Notes: generated by a model from the sequence alone, not told the origin. A DNA stretch of 64,000 nt from Paludibacter sp. (GCA_019163375.1 JAFLKK010000008.1:124001-188000), one strand, 5' to 3'; counted from the first letter of the stretch, positions 8,072-18,672 are shown. A program made the numbers and translations.

Positions 8072-9160
8072 TCAGTCTTTCATTGCATTTTTCAAAAACA
8101 ACGCCCCCAATAAATAGAACACAATCAGGAATCCACCCAATATACCGCCGGTAGCCACCGCCTTTACTTTACCGAGCTTTTCTTTCTCCAACGGGAAACG
8201 GGGAGTATCCACAATTTGTACAATCGGTGTTTCGCGCGCCATGTCAAGTTTCAGTGATTCCAGGTTCTTTAGCACCTCGGTATATATTGTAGCGTAAAGT
8301 TGCGCATTATTCTGTTGTTTTAGCCCCGGTACTGCAGCTACCTGAAGCGCAGGATTGATATTTACCTGAGAAAAACTAGCACCTTTGTATAGCGACGATT
8401 CGTAGAGACGCTTTACCGAATCGGCTTTTGCCTCCATCATCTTTATATTCGCACGACTTTGGGCAGTACGGGTATCGCTGTAAAACTGATAGGTTTCTTT
8501 CATCAATGTTTCTACAAACAATTTCGCAAAAAGTTCATCCTTGCTTACAAAGTCAAGGTTCACCAAACTAAGCTTTTTATCTTTACGAGCCACAGTCAAC
8601 GCATTCGATTTGACGATAGCACTATAAATAGAATACAACACACTGTCCTGCGTACGGGTGAGCGTCTCACGTTTTTGACCGATAGGAAAAGTCAGGGTTT
8701 GTAGTTCCTTGTTCTTTGTTTGCTCTTTCCAATCTTCTCTCAACTCATTTACCTGCGCATATACATCTACCAGGTTTTGTTTTTTACCGTAATAGTCTAC
8801 CGGCGAGAGCAAGGTCTGTTCTACAGAGTGGCGCGACTGAATAATTTCCAGTAGGTTATCACCACTAAAAGTGCCACTACTCCCACCACCCATAAGACCA
8901 CTAATACCAAAGGAAGAAGCCAAATCGGCCAATCCACCTCCTCCGGCAGATTTTTCCACCAGGGCAAACGAAAGATGAGCGGTATATTTAGGTTTGGTAA
9001 GCAAAGAAACTACTAAACCAATGGCTGCACCCCCCAATCCAAAAATAAGGATAATAAGCCATTTGCTCAACAGGTATTGCCACCACTCGCGGGCTTTTTG
9101 CATTAATTCTTTTAGCGATATCTCGTCGTCTTGTTGCGCTACTTTAATTTGTTCGGACAT
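8072..9160 (-). CDS. Wzz-type polysaccharide chain-length determinant (no C-terminal kinase domain)
   Basis: N-terminal TM (WLIILIFGLGGAAIGLVVSLLTKPKYTAHLSFALVEKS), coiled-coil region, PRFPLEKEKLGKVKA and C-terminal TM. Confidence 0.85.
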   Translation of the reverse strand: MSEQIKVAQQDDEISLKELMQKAREWWQYLLSKWLIILIFGLGGAAIGLVVSLLTKPKYTAHLSFALVEKSAGGGGLADLASSFGISGLMGGGSSGTFSGDNLLEIIQSRHSVEQTLLSPVDYYGKKQNLVDVYAQVNELREDWKEQTKNKELQTLTFPIGQKRETLTRTQDSVLYSIYSAIVKSNALTVARKDKKLSLVNLDFVSKDELFAKLFVETLMKETYQFYSDTRTAQSRANIKMMEAKADSVKRLYESSLYKGASFSQVNINPALQVAAVPGLKQQNNAQLYATIYTEVLKNLESLKLDMARETPIVQIVDTPRFPLEKEKLGKVKAVATGGILGGFLIVFYLLGALFLKNAMKD

Positions 9161-9194
9161 ACTTACAATAATGATAAATTATTAATGGTTAATG

Positions 9195-9250
9195 CTTCGA
9201 CTTCGCTCAGCACAAGTAGTTTGTACTTCGACTTCGCTCAGCACAGGTAG
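9195..9250 (-). repeat. Dispersed ctgagcgaagtcgaag repeat, double unit, inverted
   Basis: cttcgacttcgctcagcacaagtagtttgtacttcgacttcgctcagcacaggtag. Confidence 0.85.
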
Positions 9251-9392
9251 TTAGTCGTTTTTAGTATGTAGTTAGTACTTCAACTAGTTCTGTACAAATA
9301 GTCACTAAATTCTTTACTATTAGTACTACTTCTCACTACCTACTACTTACTTATTTACTGATTACTGTTCACTGATAACTGATAACTGATCC

Positions 9393-11810
9393 TTATTTTA
9401 GCATCGAATAAATCAGTGCTACTACCGATGTAACAGATGTCAACACAGCGATATTCTCACCTGGAGATAGTTTGGCTTTCAGCTCAGCCGGTTTTTCCGG
9501 AACGATAATACGAGCACCCGGTTGAATCTTAGGATAGAAACGAATCCACATAAACCGATTGGTACTTTTAGCTGTTCCGTTGGCGTAGAGAACAAATACT
9601 TTCTTTTTCTCGGCCTGTATGCTAAAACCACCTGCATTATTAATGTATTTACCCAGGCTCATACCTTTTTGATAGCCCACATAGGTTGGGAACAACACCT
9701 CACCTACGACTCGTACCGTTTGCAATTCGCGGGGAACATAGATATTGTCACCTTCTTCAAGGAAGAAATCTTTCTTTCCACCCGGGTTTTTCATAATCTC
9801 ATCCAGATTAATACCTACCACACCTTCGTTTTTAAATATTTTTTCCACCTGATTGGCTTTCTGAATGGAATCCATTGCTGTTACTCCGGTAGAAGCCATA
9901 CCCGCTGTTTTAAGCAGTGTAGCGTCCAACTTGTTATCGTTTTTGGATTGAAGTTGCTTTTTGGTATTATCTTTTGTCAACTCGTTCATGCGTTGCTCTA
10001 TGCCCGTAGTCTTTTCGGTACGAATAAGGAATGCACCTAAGGGGTAAGCATAACGTGTAAAACCACCCGCACGTCTGATAACATCCGATATACGCTCGGC
10101 TTTATTTGTAATATTATAAGCACCCGGACGTAATACTTCGCCTTCAACCTTCACCATACGTACATCTTCGTAACCGGCAATAGTGCGGACAATAATACGG
10201 TCCCCATTTTGAAGTACCATATCACTCACTCCTTTTTTGAAGTTCAACTCTTTATCCAATGCAAATTTGAATACAATCGTTTTTTCGTTGGTATTCAACA
10301 GCTGTTCAGGATCACGGATAACACGCACCAACTCTACTGAATCGGTCATGGCCATCGCTTTAAATCCATTTGCTTTGAAAATGACATCCTTCAGGGTTAT
10401 ATTTTCAACAAATTTGAATTTTCCGGGATTATTTACAGCACCCATTACTTCCACTGCCTGCTCCTCACGATAGTCGAACAAACTTTTAATTACGAGCGAG
10501 TCATCTTTTTGAAGCAAAATGTCGTTCGCAGTTCCTTTCAACACTTCACCCAAATTGAATCCGATGATTTCGGGAATTTGGTTCAATTGTTTACGGTTAA
10601 TATAAGCCATGTTCAGGAACGCATCATCTTTCAAACCACCTGCTTTTTCAACCAGTTGTTTCACGGTAAGACCCGATTCCAATGCATACGTACCCGGGTG
10701 AAGAACAGCTCCGGTCAAATCTACGCGGTTATCATATTTATTAATGGCAGTAGTCGAAACAAAACAAGAATCACCCGACATCAATTTAAAGGAAGACAAT
10801 TGTTTATCGGTCACATCAACCACTGTTTTGCCGACAGCATTCAATCGCAAAACAGTCAACTTTAATTTGTAAGCATTATCGGCAAACCCACCGGCATAGC
10901 GAACCAGTTGTTGCAATGTTTCATTTCGGGTTGTTTCAAAAACAGCAGGGTGCTTTACAGCTCCACTTATGGTTACTTTGTTTACATACGGTTCAACTTT
11001 GATAATATCACCATCGTGGAGTCCTACATTTTCAGACAAAACGCCATCGAAAAGATAACTATACACATCTAAATTGGCAACTACTTTATTTCCACGAATC
11101 ACCTTAATGTCACGCATAGAACCAATAGCGTTAGGTCCACCACAAGCATACAAGGCATTAAATGCAGTAGCAAGCGAAGGAAGAGTATATGATCCGGGGC
11201 GGGTAGCTTCACCCACCACGCTCACACGAATACTACGAATATTGCCAAGGCTTACATTTACATGCGTTTCGCCGGAAGAAACACCCATATAAATTTTGCC
11301 TACCTGATTGCGAATGGCGCGGGTAGCATTTTCTATCGTAGACCCTGCTACTTTTACCGGACCCACATTAGGAATACGGATAGTACCTTCGGGTGAAACT
11401 TTGAGTTTATAACTTGCTTCGTACAAACCGGAAATATCAACCATCACCTCGTCATACGTTCCCAATACATAATTGGTAGGGGTAGCAATGTTCAACTTTG
11501 GTTCAAATGTAAGATTTTCCTTGCTAAATAACTGCGAACCAAAAACGGTGCTAATCTCAGTTGGGGTAGCCGGTGCAATCGTCTTTTTTACTTTTTGATC
11601 GGCTTCTGCTATTTTAGGCTTTTCGCCATCCTCGTTTATCAATGTACGCTCTTCAAATTCTGCAGGAGCATTGGTAGTAGTTGTAGAAGCTTTACCTGAA
11701 GTATATTTCTTATAGGCTTCGAGTTGTTGAGGAGTAAGTTTACTTAAATCCTGAGCGGCTAAGCTACTCACCATAAGCAAAGTTAGGAAGGCAAGTTTAA
11801 TTCTGTTCAT
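9393..11810 (-). CDS. Polysaccharide export outer-membrane protein with multiple SLBB domains (Wza-like)
   Basis: MNRIKLAFLTLLMVSSLAAQ signal peptide, YVLGTYDEVMVDISGLYEASYKLKVSPEGTIRIPNVGPVKVAG export motif, then repeated SLBB motifs (VSVVGEATRPGSY, VTISGAVKHPAVFE, VDLTGAVLHPGTYA, VEVMGAVNNPGKF, VKVEGEVLRPGAY, VRVVGEVLFPTYV). Confidence 0.93.
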   Translation of the reverse strand: MNRIKLAFLTLLMVSSLAAQDLSKLTPQQLEAYKKYTSGKASTTTTNAPAEFEERTLINEDGEKPKIAEADQKVKKTIAPATPTEISTVFGSQLFSKENLTFEPKLNIATPTNYVLGTYDEVMVDISGLYEASYKLKVSPEGTIRIPNVGPVKVAGSTIENATRAIRNQVGKIYMGVSSGETHVNVSLGNIRSIRVSVVGEATRPGSYTLPSLATAFNALYACGGPNAIGSMRDIKVIRGNKVVANLDVYSYLFDGVLSENVGLHDGDIIKVEPYVNKVTISGAVKHPAVFETTRNETLQQLVRYAGGFADNAYKLKLTVLRLNAVGKTVVDVTDKQLSSFKLMSGDSCFVSTTAINKYDNRVDLTGAVLHPGTYALESGLTVKQLVEKAGGLKDDAFLNMAYINRKQLNQIPEIIGFNLGEVLKGTANDILLQKDDSLVIKSLFDYREEQAVEVMGAVNNPGKFKFVENITLKDVIFKANGFKAMAMTDSVELVRVIRDPEQLLNTNEKTIVFKFALDKELNFKKGVSDMVLQNGDRIIVRTIAGYEDVRMVKVEGEVLRPGAYNITNKAERISDVIRRAGGFTRYAYPLGAFLIRTEKTTGIEQRMNELTKDNTKKQLQSKNDNKLDATLLKTAGMASTGVTAMDSIQKANQVEKIFKNEGVVGINLDEIMKNPGGKKDFFLEEGDNIYVPRELQTVRVVGEVLFPTYVGYQKGMSLGKYINNAGGFSIQAEKKKVFVLYANGTAKSTNRFMWIRFYPKIQPGARIIVPEKPAELKAKLSPGENIAVLTSVTSVVALIYSMLK

Positions 11811-12061
11811 AGGTTTGTTCGTAGTTTTATTTTGATCAATAAACGTATTCAATATACAAGTATACTTTTCTGTTAATTAGAGCACAAAAGTACTCAAAAA
11901 TGCTATTCTACACAAGCTAAATGTAAAAAAATAGACTTTTGGCTTTAATTTTGGATTTTATTAATATTTATCTTACAAAAAACAGACCAAAATGAAGTGA
12001 ATAGTTAGTAGTTAGTAGTAAGTAGATAGTAGCTAGTTGGTAGTTGGTAGTTATCAGTAAG

Positions 12062-12113
12062 CAGTCCCGATAAATCGGGATGTCGCAAGCTCCATAAACA
12101 GTAAGCAGTTGTA
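12062..12113 (+). repeat. Dispersed hairpin repeat (tcccga-NNNN-tcggga), copy 2
   Basis: cagtcccgataaatcgggatgtcgcaagctccataaacagtaagcag; reverse-complement match to 3047-3091. Confidence 0.8.
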
Positions 12114-12151
12114 AGATTGATTATGAATTATGAATTATCAACTATGAATTA

Positions 12152-12196
12152 CCTGTACTGAGCGAAGTCGAACTTGTACTGAGCGTAGTCGAAGTA
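12152..12196 (+). repeat. Dispersed ctgagcg(a/t)agtcgaa repeat, double unit
   Basis: cctgtactgagcgaagtcgaacttgtactgagcgtagtcgaagta. Confidence 0.85.
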
Positions 12197-12429
12197 TGAA
12201 CTGAACACATGGCTTTCAAAACAATACTATCTGCTCTTAATTTAAATAAAACTGTCAAAAATACAAGATTAAAAATAACTAATTGCCAATCACTTACATT
12301 CTCGCATTATGAAATTTTGTTTTTTTAAGAAAAATAGTCGTGAAATAATTTTGTAATTACAAAATTATGCACTACGTTTATTGCAGTTTTAAAGATCACT
12401 ATTTTATAAACATTCTAATACTTAATGTC

Positions 12430-12684
12430 ATGACGAAAACGATAACATTCAACGAGCTACGTAAAGTAAAAGATGCGCTTCCAAGCGGTAGTATGACCAA
12501 GATTGCAGAGCAGCTTGGTCTGGAAAAAGAAACTGTGCGCAACTATTTTGGTGGACATGATTACAAAGATGGTAAAAGTTGTGGAGTACATATTGAACCG
12601 GGACCTGATGGCGGTTTGGTAATGTTAGATGATACACAAATATTGGATTTAGCATTTCGAATACTTGATGATAGTAAGTCATAG
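12430..12684 (+). CDS. Small helix-turn-helix DNA-binding protein
   Basis: MTKTITFNELRKVKDALPSGSMTKIAEQLGLEKETVRNYFGGHDYKDGKSCGVHIEPGPDGGLVMLDDTQILDLAF contains an HTH-like MTKIAEQLGLEKETVRNYF. Followed by a terminator. Confidence 0.8.
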   Translation: MTKTITFNELRKVKDALPSGSMTKIAEQLGLEKETVRNYFGGHDYKDGKSCGVHIEPGPDGGLVMLDDTQILDLAFRILDDSKS

Positions 12685-12708
12685 ACAAATAATATTTAAA
12701 AATATAGT

Positions 12709-12744
12709 AAGAAAGCAGTGATCCCCATTCACTGCTTTCTTTTT
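12709..12744 (+). terminator. Rho-independent terminator
   Basis: agaaagcagtg-atccccatt-cactgctttcttttt. Confidence 0.9.
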
Positions 12745-12893
12745 GATAACAATTTGAATGATGGGATAATGTATTGATGTGATGATGTGGTAATATAATA
12801 ATGTGGTAATATGATAATGGGAGAATTAAGAAATTAAAAGATTAGAAATGAATGACATTATGGTAACAACACAATCATAACACATACAAATAA

Positions 12894-12936
12894 AATGCCG
12901 TAGGGATGACATTATGGTAGAATGACATTATGGTAA
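12894..12936 (+). repeat. GTA-loop hairpin repeat, copy D (imperfect stem), with duplicated tail
   Basis: ATGCC-GTA-GGGAT, GACATTATGGTAGAA, then TGACATTATGGTAAA. Another tail-only copy at 12851-12866. Confidence 0.6.
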
Positions 12937-13000
12937 ACCGATATTATAAACAATTGAAAAATAAAACAAAATAATTAGAATCAACAATCAAAAAAGACAA

Positions 13001-13423
13001 ATGGAAAAAAATCCCGACTGCTTGTATTGCCAACGCAACGAATTACAAAAAAGTTTAATGATAGAAATATGCGACCTGCAGGTTTCTACACTCTTCTTAT
13101 TCAAAGAACAAAGTCACCCCGGACGCTGTGTTGTAGCTTACAAAAACCATGTGAATGAGCTATTTGAACTTTCGGAAAGTGATAGAAATGCTTTTATGGC
13201 AGATGTTTGTCAGGCTGCCGGCGCCATGCAAAAAGCATTCGCCCCTACGAAAATTAACTACGGAGCTTATTCCGACAAATTAGCACATCTACATTTCCAT
13301 TTGGTACCCAAACACGAAGGACAATTTGGATTTGGAGGTACTTTCGAGATGAATCCTCAAAAAGTATATCTTACTGATGCTGAATATGCTGAAACCATTG
13401 ACAGAATTATAAAAGCGTTGTAA
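13001..13423 (+). CDS. HIT family protein
   Basis: Histidine-triad motif HLHFHLVPKH and N-terminal CLYCQRNE. Confidence 0.93.
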   Translation: MEKNPDCLYCQRNELQKSLMIEICDLQVSTLFLFKEQSHPGRCVVAYKNHVNELFELSESDRNAFMADVCQAAGAMQKAFAPTKINYGAYSDKLAHLHFHLVPKHEGQFGFGGTFEMNPQKVYLTDAEYAETIDRIIKAL

Positions 13424-13638
13424 AATGTAGATTTAGAGTTTAAGGGTGAATTGTTGGAATCGTGTAACTCATTTACTCATCCGCAAATTCACCATTTATC
13501 ATTCACAATTAACTACATCCTATTGTCAATTGAACTTTAATTGTTTAACTTTGAGCCTCAATTACTTTAAGAAGTTGTTTACACCTTACACTTTTACACC
13601 TTAAACAATTAAATCGTTTACCTTTAAACCAAACAAGA

Positions 13639-14970
13639 ATGATTCTCCCGGCTCCCTTCAAAGAACGCACACAAAGACTATTAGGCAATGAATTTCAAGC
13701 ATTTGAAAAGGCGCTGGAGGACGTACCACCCACCAGTATTCGGGTGAATGATAAAATGGAATATGCACCATCCAATGAACATGTGGCGTGGTGCGAGAAA
13801 GGACTTTACTTAAGTGAGCGACCACTTTTCACTGCTGATCCGTTTTTGCATGCAGGTGTTTACTATGTGCAGGAGGCCAGCTCGATGTTTTTATATCAGG
13901 CTGTGAAGCAGCACTTTCCTACTGCCCAAACGGTATTGGATTTATGTGCAGCACCGGGTGGAAAATCGACCTTACTCTCGCAGGCATTACCCGAGAGCAG
14001 CTTGCTGGTAAGCAATGAAATCATTCGTTCGCGCGCCTATATCCTGGCCGAGAACCTTATCAAATGGGGAAATCCCAATGTGGTAGTGAGCAATAACGAA
14101 GCAAAAGATTTTGATGCTCTACCCGGTTATTTCGATGCTATCGTCATCGATGCACCTTGTTCGGGCGAGGGAATGTTTAGAAAAGATGCAGGAGCCATAC
14201 AGGAATGGTCGGAATATAACGTGATACTTTGTGCCCAACGACAACGCGAGATACTTTCGTCGGTATGGGAGGCGCTGAAACACGATGGTGTTTTGGTGTA
14301 TAGCACTTGCACTTTTAATCGTGAGGAAAACGAAGAAAATGTGCAGTGGATATGCGATGAGCTGGGAGCTGATATTTTGCAAATTGACTTAGAGGGAAAT
14401 ACAGACATTACCAAATCTGATATTGGGTATCGGTTTTATCCACACAAAACAAAAGGAGAAGGATTTTTTATGGCCGTTCTACGAAAGAACTCCCACCCTA
14501 CCCGCAGTTTGAAAAATAAAAGTGAAGGAAAGAAATCCGGAAAAACAACAACTAAAAACTTCAATCCACCCTTATCATTACTGCATCCCGAGCGTTGGGA
14601 AATAGTGATGGATAACACTCAAATAAATGCCTACGACAAAAACCGATTAGACGATTTTTTGTTACTCAATAAACACCTGAAATGTATGCATACCGGCATC
14701 TTATTGGGAGAAATGAAAGGAAAAGACTTTATACCTGCTACTTGCGTGGCCTTATCAAAAATGCTCGATAAAGAATCGGTGGAGAACGTGGAGGTGGATT
14801 ACGAAACAGCTATCGCATTTTTGCGAAAAGAAGCCATTCAACTGCCCGAAACCGGTCGCGGCTATATTATAGTTTGCTACAAACAGCAAGCTCTTGGTTG
14901 GGTAAAAAATGTGGGAAACAGATGCAATAATCTCTATCCGCAGGAATGGAGAATAAGAATGAAAATTTAA
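13639..14970 (+). CDS. RsmF/RsmB-type (NOL1/NOP2/sun) rRNA cytosine-C5 methyltransferase
   Basis: YYVQEASSMFLYQAV, VLDLCAAPGGKSTLLSQAL, IDAPCSGEGMFRKD, VYSTCTFNREENEENV motifs. Confidence 0.93.
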   Translation: MILPAPFKERTQRLLGNEFQAFEKALEDVPPTSIRVNDKMEYAPSNEHVAWCEKGLYLSERPLFTADPFLHAGVYYVQEASSMFLYQAVKQHFPTAQTVLDLCAAPGGKSTLLSQALPESSLLVSNEIIRSRAYILAENLIKWGNPNVVVSNNEAKDFDALPGYFDAIVIDAPCSGEGMFRKDAGAIQEWSEYNVILCAQRQREILSSVWEALKHDGVLVYSTCTFNREENEENVQWICDELGADILQIDLEGNTDITKSDIGYRFYPHKTKGEGFFMAVLRKNSHPTRSLKNKSEGKKSGKTTTKNFNPPLSLLHPERWEIVMDNTQINAYDKNRLDDFLLLNKHLKCMHTGILLGEMKGKDFIPATCVALSKMLDKESVENVEVDYETAIAFLRKEAIQLPETGRGYIIVCYKQQALGWVKNVGNRCNNLYPQEWRIRMKI

Positions 14971-15078
14971 TGATTAATGATTAGTGGTTAATGATAAATG
15001 GCTAGTGGCAAACTCTTATTTCTTGCCTCTTACTTCTTGCTCCTTGCCTCTATTATTTACTGATAACTGATAACTGAA

Positions 15079-15840
15079 ATGAGAATTGTATTTTTGGGCT
15101 CAGGTACTTCTACAGGCATACCACAGATTGGGTGTAAATGTAAAGTATGCAGTTCGACGAATAAAAAAGATAAACGGTTGCGTGCTTCGGTTTTAATAAG
15201 CGTGGAATCAACAAAGATCCTTATCGACTGTGGACCTGATTTACGTCAGCAACTCCTTGAAAATAATATCGACAGTCTATCGGGAATTCTACTCACGCAC
15301 GAACATTATGATCACGTGGGAGGATTGGACGATGTAAGACCACTCGGCAAAGCGCAGGTGTATGCCGAGAAAAAAGTATTGAACGTCATTCAGCGAAATA
15401 TGCCCTATTGTTTTGGAGAAAACAGATATCCGGGAGTACCCAGAATTCAGTTAAACGAAATTAACGAAAGCCCTTTCTATATTGAGAACATATTTGTTGA
15501 ACCGATACGGGTTATGCACGCAAGATTGCCTATTTTGGGATTTCGAATTAAAAACATGGCGTATCTGACCGATGTAAAAACCATTGAGCAGACATCTATC
15601 GACAAATTACAAGGACTCGACATACTAATTATCAATGCCTTAAGAATTGAAGAGCATATATCGCACATCTCATTGAGTGAAGCACTGGATATTTCTAAGA
15701 AAATAGGTGCTAAAATGACTTACTTCACGCACATGAGTCATGATATGGGATTACACGATGATATAAACGAAATTTTACCCAAAAATGTGCAATTGGCTTA
15801 TGATCAGCTAATAATAGAATGTGATAATATGGTGATGTGA
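15079..15840 (+). CDS. MBL-fold metallohydrolase (PhnP-like)
   Basis: MRIVFLGSGTSTGIPQIGCKCKVCSS, LTHEHYDHVGGLDDVRPL, TYFTHMSHDMGLHDD. Confidence 0.92.
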   Translation: MRIVFLGSGTSTGIPQIGCKCKVCSSTNKKDKRLRASVLISVESTKILIDCGPDLRQQLLENNIDSLSGILLTHEHYDHVGGLDDVRPLGKAQVYAEKKVLNVIQRNMPYCFGENRYPGVPRIQLNEINESPFYIENIFVEPIRVMHARLPILGFRIKNMAYLTDVKTIEQTSIDKLQGLDILIINALRIEEHISHISLSEALDISKKIGAKMTYFTHMSHDMGLHDDINEILPKNVQLAYDQLIIECDNMVM

Positions 15841-15950
15841 TGATGTGGTGATAAAAAGACAAAATAATAAATAAACAAATAGAGAAATTCCGTATCATTG
15901 TCTTACGGTTGCTTCATAAGTTATAAAAAATAAACCTTTACACTTAAAAT

Positions 15951-15958
15951 TACTTTTG
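15951..15958 (+). promoter_or_regulatory. TAnnTTTG-like -7 element abutting the 15960 start codon
   Basis: tacttttg immediately before atgaaaac. Confidence 0.4.
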
Positions 15959-15959
15959 C

Positions 15960-17009
15960 ATGAAAACTTTCAAACTGAAAATCATAACACTGGCTTTTGG
16001 AACAGTTTTCCTATCATCTTGTACAAAGCTACTATACACGAGTCTGGATGTACTACGTCCGGCAAAAGTGGCCTTTAACAGCGATGTCAACAACATTCTG
16101 ATTATCAACAATACAGTCCCACAACCCGCAGACATTGGGCACAGCACTCAGTTTGCATTCGAAGGACTTAAAAAGGAAACTTTCAATACCGATAGTCTGT
16201 CGATATTTTGTTTGGGTGCTTTGAAGGAAGACATCGAAAGTAAAGACTTTTTTGCGTCGGTACAGTTATCGCCCAACAGTATCAACACCAATACCGATTT
16301 TGGGTCAGCCAATTATATATCTGATGAAACTGTGCAGGCGATGTGCAACTCCACTCAGGCCGATGCTATCATTTCTCTCGACAAAATAAAGGTAAAAGAT
16401 GAAGTTACCGAGATGTTCGATGAAATCACCAGCTCATATATTTCTACTTTGGAACTAAATTTTGAGTCGTACTGGAGTATTCACTACCCAAACAAAGAAG
16501 AGTTCTACGCCTTACAATTTAAAGATACTGTTTACTGGGAAGCACAATCGGTTTCGAAAAAAAGAGGAATTTTGGTGCTGCCAAAAAGAGAGGATGCGTT
16601 GGTAGACGGAGCCTTGTATGTGGGACAAAACACAGTTAACCGACTTGTGCCGTACTGGGACAAAGTGGACCGATATTTCTTTAACCCGAACAAGAAATAC
16701 TTTAAACAGGCAATGGACTCGGTATACGTAAAAAACTGGAATTCGGCCATTGCCATTTGGCAAATAGTAATGGATCAAAGTAAAAGTAACTGGACGATAG
16801 CACAAGCAGCTAATAATATAGCCATTGCTTATGAAATTACCGGTAATATTGACAAAGCATTAGAATTTGCATCGGTAGCGTTCTACAACATCCAGGAACT
16901 TGCTTTTGCCGATTATAATTCATTTGTTCGTATTACAGATTATGTCACCGAATTAATACAACGAAGAAAAGACATGATAGCATTGAAAAAACAGCTTGGC
17001 GAGAAATAG
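15960..17009 (+). CDS. Lipoprotein, DUF6340-like, with C-terminal TPR-like region
   Basis: MKTFKLKIITLAFGTVFLSSC lipobox; helical repeat-like region IAQAANNIAIAYEITGNIDKALEFASVAF. Confidence 0.75.
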   Translation: MKTFKLKIITLAFGTVFLSSCTKLLYTSLDVLRPAKVAFNSDVNNILIINNTVPQPADIGHSTQFAFEGLKKETFNTDSLSIFCLGALKEDIESKDFFASVQLSPNSINTNTDFGSANYISDETVQAMCNSTQADAIISLDKIKVKDEVTEMFDEITSSYISTLELNFESYWSIHYPNKEEFYALQFKDTVYWEAQSVSKKRGILVLPKREDALVDGALYVGQNTVNRLVPYWDKVDRYFFNPNKKYFKQAMDSVYVKNWNSAIAIWQIVMDQSKSNWTIAQAANNIAIAYEITGNIDKALEFASVAFYNIQELAFADYNSFVRITDYVTELIQRRKDMIALKKQLGEK

Positions 17010-17095
17010 AATTCAACTGGCATGAAGGCTGATGATTGAAAATTTCCAAAATAACTTATTTATTCCAACATAAACTCACTAAAAAATTACGCATT

Positions 17096-18610
17096 ATGTT
17101 TTCACCAAACGACGAAGTCATCTTAGAAAAAAGAGGAATAACCACCAAACAAATTGAAGAACAACTCCAATCATTTGTAACCGGATTTCCTTATTTAGAA
17201 ATTAAAAGTGCAGCCGAGATAGGCAGTGGCATAGTTCAGGTATCAGAAGGTGAAATAAACAATTTCCTTACCGAATGGGAAAATTATTTGCGATCCGAAG
17301 CTGCTATTCAGAAATTTGTACCTGCCTCGGGAGCTGCAAGTCGCATGTTCAAAGACCTTTTTGAATTTTTGGAAAAGGATGCTACAGTACCGGAAAATGC
17401 TTTTGAAAAGAAATTTTTCGCTGAACTTGAAAAATTTGCTTTTTACAACGATTTAAACGAGGTATGCAAAAAAAATAACGGCAAATCTATTTCGGAACTT
17501 ATTGCTGAAAAATCATTTAAACCGGTGTTTGAAAATTTGCTTTCGGACAAAGGACTGAACTATGGTGCATTGCCAAAAGGCTTGCTTAAATTCCACTCCT
17601 ACCCTGCCGAAAAGCGGACTCCAACTCAAGAACACCTGGTAGAAGGTGCCTTGTATGCGAATGCTTCCGGCAAGGTGAATATTCATTTCACCGTTTCGAA
17701 AGAACATCGCGTTCTATTCGAAAAGCACATAAACGACTGTATCGGTTTTTATGAAAAAAACTTCAATGTGAGCTACAATGTTAGTTTCTCCGAGCAAAAA
17801 CCATCCACCGACACGATTGCTGCCGACGCTGACAACGCACCGTTCCGCGACAAAGGCGAGTTACTTTTCCGTCCGGGTGGACATGGTGCGCTTATCGAGA
17901 ATCTAAACGACCTGAATGCTGATGTTATCTTCATCAAAAATATCGATAATGTAGTACCGGACTCGTTGAAAAGCAGCACTGTAAAATACAAGAAACTTAT
18001 TGCGGGTTTACTGGTTCATCTTCAGCAACAAAGTTTTGCTTACTTGCATGAACTTGAAAACGAAGCAATATCCAATGCCAAACTATCCATTATTGCACAG
18101 TTCTGCGAAGTGCGCCTGAATAATCATCATTCGGATATTCATTCGCTGTCGCAAACTGAATTGAGAGACTATCTTTACACCAAATTGAATCGCCCTATTC
18201 GTGTATGCGGAATGGTAAAAAATGTTGGTGAACCCGGTGGTGGTCCTTTTCTAACGGTTAATGCCGATGGCACCGTGTCACCTCAGATTTTGGAAAGTTC
18301 GCAAATAGATATGAACAATGCGGTGGATAAACAAAAAATGTTAGGTTCTACCCACTTCAATCCCGTTGATTTGGTGTGTGGCGTAAAAAACTACAAGGGA
18401 GGTAAATTTGATTTGCTGAAACATGTTGATAAAAAGACAGGGTTTATTTCTATCAAATCAAAAAGCGGAAAAGAACTGAAAGCATTAGAATTGCCTGGTC
18501 TTTGGAATGGAGCTATGAGCGACTGGAACAGCATTTTCGTGGAAGTACCTATCGACACCTTCAACCCCGTAAAAACAGTGAATGACCTGTTGAGACCTGA
18601 ACATCAATAA
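17096..18610 (+). CDS. DUF4301 family protein
   Basis: MFSPNDEVILEKRGITTKQIEEQLQSFVTGFPYLEI...KFVPASGAASRMFKDLF; recognised family pattern. Confidence 0.82.
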   Translation: MFSPNDEVILEKRGITTKQIEEQLQSFVTGFPYLEIKSAAEIGSGIVQVSEGEINNFLTEWENYLRSEAAIQKFVPASGAASRMFKDLFEFLEKDATVPENAFEKKFFAELEKFAFYNDLNEVCKKNNGKSISELIAEKSFKPVFENLLSDKGLNYGALPKGLLKFHSYPAEKRTPTQEHLVEGALYANASGKVNIHFTVSKEHRVLFEKHINDCIGFYEKNFNVSYNVSFSEQKPSTDTIAADADNAPFRDKGELLFRPGGHGALIENLNDLNADVIFIKNIDNVVPDSLKSSTVKYKKLIAGLLVHLQQQSFAYLHELENEAISNAKLSIIAQFCEVRLNNHHSDIHSLSQTELRDYLYTKLNRPIRVCGMVKNVGEPGGGPFLTVNADGTVSPQILESSQIDMNNAVDKQKMLGSTHFNPVDLVCGVKNYKGGKFDLLKHVDKKTGFISIKSKSGKELKALELPGLWNGAMSDWNSIFVEVPIDTFNPVKTVNDLLRPEHQ

Positions 18611-18626
18611 TCAATTGTCAAAACAA

Positions 18627-18672
18627 AAGAAACGCAAAGTCTGAATTTATATTCAACACTTTGCGTTTCTTC
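18627..18672. terminator. Terminator hairpin
   Basis: agaaacgcaaagt...actttgcgtttct inverted repeat downstream of 18610. Confidence 0.85.

Noticed and set aside
9522-10865. Plus-strand ORFs within the SLBB export gene
   Set aside because: Antisense to a strongly supported multi-SLBB coding sequence.
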